Source: Parasponia andersonii (Eukaryota; Streptophyta; Magnoliopsida; Rosales; Cannabaceae). From it: a stretch of 64,000 bases of DNA. The stretch spans positions 200,029-264,028 of the forward strand of contig JXTB01000375.1 of the NCBI GenBank assembly GCA_002914805.1. Direction: 5' to 3'. Positions 60,998 to 64,000 of the stretch are shown here, in pieces (the first letter of the stretch is position 1; every line of letters starts with the position of its first letter). Both the position numbers and the translations under genes were made by a program. Under the pieces are notes generated by a model. It searched no databases. It had not been told where the DNA came from and was given only the letters and a program-made list of their open reading frames with translations.

Positions 60998-63894
60998 AGA
61001 CAAAAAGTGAAGAGTGCGAAATTTGATAGTGTTTGGGTTTTGGTAGGCAATTTCTTCACATTACTGGTCCGCTTGAAATGTTGTCGGGGTAACCGACAAC
61101 GACACGTGTTTAGACGACGCCTTTTTAATTTGTCTACTCTCTATCTGTCTACAAGCACTAATAGAATTACTAGTTACCATTCAAATCACAACATTTAACT
61201 TAATTTAATCTAATCTAAACTTTTTCTGTTCCTAATTGGACTATGCGATAAACAAATCAACAATTCAACCGGTCGCAATAAAAATAGTGGAAAAAGACGG
61301 TCGGAGTAGAAATAATAAAAACGAGGGTCGTAATATGAACAGTAAAAAAAAAAGTAACGGTAATAAGAATAGTAAAAAGAGTAATTGTAATACCAATAAT
61401 AAAAGATGGTGTTCACGTTATTTTTCAAATTCTATAAATACGGAGGGTTTCATCACTTGTCTTGTATCTCATTCTAAATCCTTTTCTTTTTTAAGAGAAA
61501 ATTCAAACCTAAGAATTCCTCTTAATGTCCCACTTACTTTCTCCTAAATTGTTTAGAGAGATTATTTTCTCCCTATTTCAAGATAGAGAAGTTTATTTGT
61601 TCTCTCTTTGTATTTAGATAAAAGTGAGTTATAATATTTTTTTTATAGTGAAATTATTCACAACCTTATCGATAGACATAGCCTAAATTGAATGAATCAT
61701 GTTAATTCTTTTGTGTGTCTTATTTTTTTTATTTTATCTAAATTTTCTCAACTCGTATTTTAACTGTGTGTTATCACTTCCGCAAAACCGATCTCTGGAG
61801 CTTGTCCTACTTACATCAAATGTATACAAACGTAATATACTACTATTACACCTACACCTGCAGCCTGCGGGCAACGTGGTGTTAATCATTTCCTTTTCCT
61901 TCCTTCTTTCCTGATGGAGATTTTGCTGCTCACTTTGTCTCTGTCTGCCAAAAAAGCAATAACCTTGTACGTATGCTATGTGGACAATTTATTGCGCAAA
62001 TATTAAACCAACTTCTACTTTTGAAAAAAAAAAAAAAAAAAANAGACCGCTTGTTTTGGATACAAAAGCATCGATGTCTGAAACATTGATTCATATTAAC
62101 ATAGGAATTAGAGAAATTAAACAACAAAATATATAAAACCGGGCTGCCACATGTCTCTACAGTTTCCAAATCAATGTTCAATGCACGTAATTATCGTGTT
62201 GCGCATGCATCCTATTATAATAATAAATCAATTAATCCTCTTCAATAAATTATGCCACCCCATATAACATCATGGACTTCCTAATATTGAGCTCCTACTC
62301 GTGAATCCTGAATATAATATATACATTGTCTGAATGGTTATTCAATAGAAGCTTTGATTAATACTATTCATGATGGTATTATAATCTCTTTAATTTTTAT
62401 TATTTTTTTTTTTTTCCAATAACCAAACAGATAAGACTTCGTTCCTTCCTCCTATTCTTTTCAAAAAAGAAAAGTAATAAGCAGAGAAATAAATGGTCCC
62501 TAACTTTTATAGAAGTGTCGGATTTTGTGGCTATAATTACTAAGAGTCGTTGCATGTTACCCGCAAATTTACCTAAGAATAAGATGGCATCCTGAGATCC
62601 TGTTTAGAAGACATGCAATCCACTTTAATTATGATGAAACACAAGAAAAAGAAAAAGGACACAAACAAAAAGTGCATTCAGAATCTTAATTGCCAATCTA
62701 TTGGACATCTTGCTCCCCCCACGTGTATATTGCACTCTCTCCCTTTCCTCTCTACCTATTATTCCACGAGAAATTTGATTGCAAAATCTTTGCTTAGACC
62801 TAAAGAAACGGCAAAAATCGAGAATGGCGAGTAAGAGAGCAGAATTATACAAAAGGTGAAAAATGAAAATGAAAAAGAAAAAGTAGATGTCCATGTTCCC
62901 CACCATACCTACCATCATCACATGTTGCTTCAATTAGACATACTCTGTTTTCCGGTCTCCAACATCTACCTGTTACTGTTGGTGAACCTTCCAAAAAAAA
63001 AAAAAAAAAAAAAATTCATTGTCCTTTTACCCTCACCTCACATGTATATAAACACGTACACATACATCTACATACACATGGGAGTGTAGAATTTAGAAAG
63101 ATATCTGGCAACTTCCCCAACAGGCCAAAAACACATTGTTGTTCCTACCAATTTTCTCTCTTTTTCTTCTCTTGCATACTTCTTGTCCCGGCAGCTGTCT
63201 TTTGCTCTGAAATCTTCGGCTCTTTCTCTCCCCCAAACCCCCGGGGGCAAAAAAAAAAAAAAAAAAAAATCGGCGGGGAGGGTTGCATTTGTCAACTCAG
63301 AACACATTTAGCATATACCCCGAAGTAATTGTTAGCATAAATGTTAAAAATATGTCTGCATTGCTTTTAGGCGCTGCTTTGTGACAATTTTGCTCTGAAC
63401 TAGTTGAGTTGCCTGGTTCGTCAACTTTTGTGTCTTCTGCAGTCCTATTTGGGCTATTACTACTTTGTATCATCAGCACTTCCATCGGTGCCTAATCCGT
63501 CCTAGTGTCTGGGACTCTGGACATCTTCGTAACTCTTTACAAATATATCAGCTCACCCTCAGCCGCCTCCCTTTAATTCAATTAAAGCTTACAAAAGTTG
63601 AAACCTCTTTCGGCGCTGCCTACTCACTGTCTCATCTCTTTAAAATACTAAAAACCCTGTAGACAAAAGTACATTGTAGAAAGAGTAAATTCAATTTCTT
63701 TTTTACATTCAGTACCATAGAGCTACTCCCTACTGCCTCGAATCTTTGTTTCAGTGGAGATTTATTAAATCCTGAAATTAGTATTTTCCAAATTGGGAAT
63801 AAAGCAATAATTCACATTAACGTCCCACAAGAATCTTTGAAGGCAAAAAAATCCTTCAAGTTTGACGATTGACAAGTATAGGATCCACAACTAT
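60839..63894. other. Intergenic region between Aux/IAA and PPOX
   Basis: A GA microsatellite at 60966-60993 lies just upstream of the Aux/IAA gene. An undetermined base (N) is at 62043 after a 19-base A-run. Poly-A tracts lie at about 62994-63014 and 63250-63269. The last few hundred bases are probably the 3' UTR of the PPOX gene. No gene supported. Confidence 0.45.
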
Positions 63895-64000
63895 TTATTT
63901 ATATGAATACTGCGACAAAAAACCTGCAACCTCAGCGGCAACATCATAAGCACCCTCAACGCATCGGCCCAAGGCTACGCCAGATACATAGTTACCACCC
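63895..64000 (-). CDS. PPOX1: Protoporphyrinogen oxidase, C-terminal end (partial, continues beyond the window)
   Basis: On the minus strand the frame entering from the window edge reads GGNYVSGVALGRCVEGAYDV and ends FLSQYSYK before TAA at 63895-63897. GGNYV-GVALGRCVEGAY is the conserved C-terminal FAD-contact segment of plant protoporphyrinogen IX oxidase, the last shared step of haem and chlorophyll synthesis. The ending matches the plastid form HEMG1/PPOX1 (At4g01690, recalled). Only 34 codons are present, so the plastid versus mitochondrial form rests mainly on synteny. Confidence 0.8.
   Translation of the reverse strand, partial: GGNYVSGVALGRCVEGAYDVAAEVAGFLSQYSYK

Overview
This is nuclear DNA from a eudicot plant. 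The evidence is AT-rich intergenic DNA, GT-AG introns, plastid-targeted and auxin-related genes, plant LINE, Copia and Gypsy remnants, and MITE-like elements. I cannot name the species. Exon chains were built by hand from splice-site dinucleotides and frame, and eight multi-exon genes close without a premature stop. The one exception to canonical splicing is a GA donor in SECA1.

Layout: 0.9-1.7 kb, a fold-back element. 3.2-8.3 kb (+), a full-length ABCB (MDR/PGP) transporter. 9.5-11.1 kb (-), a NIP30/PSME3IP1-type nuclear protein. 11.6-22.3 kb, an accessory block of decayed transposons: a LINE split by a Copia remnant, a Gypsy element carrying an antisense coiled-coil ORF, and a Sirevirus-like LTR with minisatellite repeats. 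25.3-26.6 kb (-), an intronless L-cysteine desulfhydrase-like PLP enzyme with a related Gypsy LTR fragment upstream. 30.8-34.5 kb (+), a SEC23-like COPII coat subunit. 35.5-43.5 kb (+), plastid SECA1. 44.0-45.1 kb (-), an L7Ae-fold protein. 48.6-51.6 kb (+), a GH28 polygalacturonase-like protein. 52.4-54.8 kb (-), a DHHC S-acyltransferase. 57.1-58.0 kb (+), a GH19 chitinase. 59.8-60.8 kb (-), a non-canonical Aux/IAA without the degron. 63.9-64.0 kb (-), the C-terminal end of protoporphyrinogen oxidase.

The genes do not form one pathway. What unites them is position. From memory of the Arabidopsis map, the order interleaves a chromosome 3 block (At3g62100-At3g62150: IAA30, pectin-lyase-like, LCD, NIP30, ABCB21) with a chromosome 4 block (At4g01690-At4g01810: PPOX, chitinase, DHHC, L7Ae, SECA1, SEC23A, with ABCB3/5 alongside). 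The window therefore looks like a less fractionated version of an ancestral region that Arabidopsis keeps in two or more copies.

I found no convincing new biological system. The best leads are the mutated SECA1 splice donor, the interleaved synteny, the fold-back element with internal repeats, and the antisense ORF in the Gypsy element.
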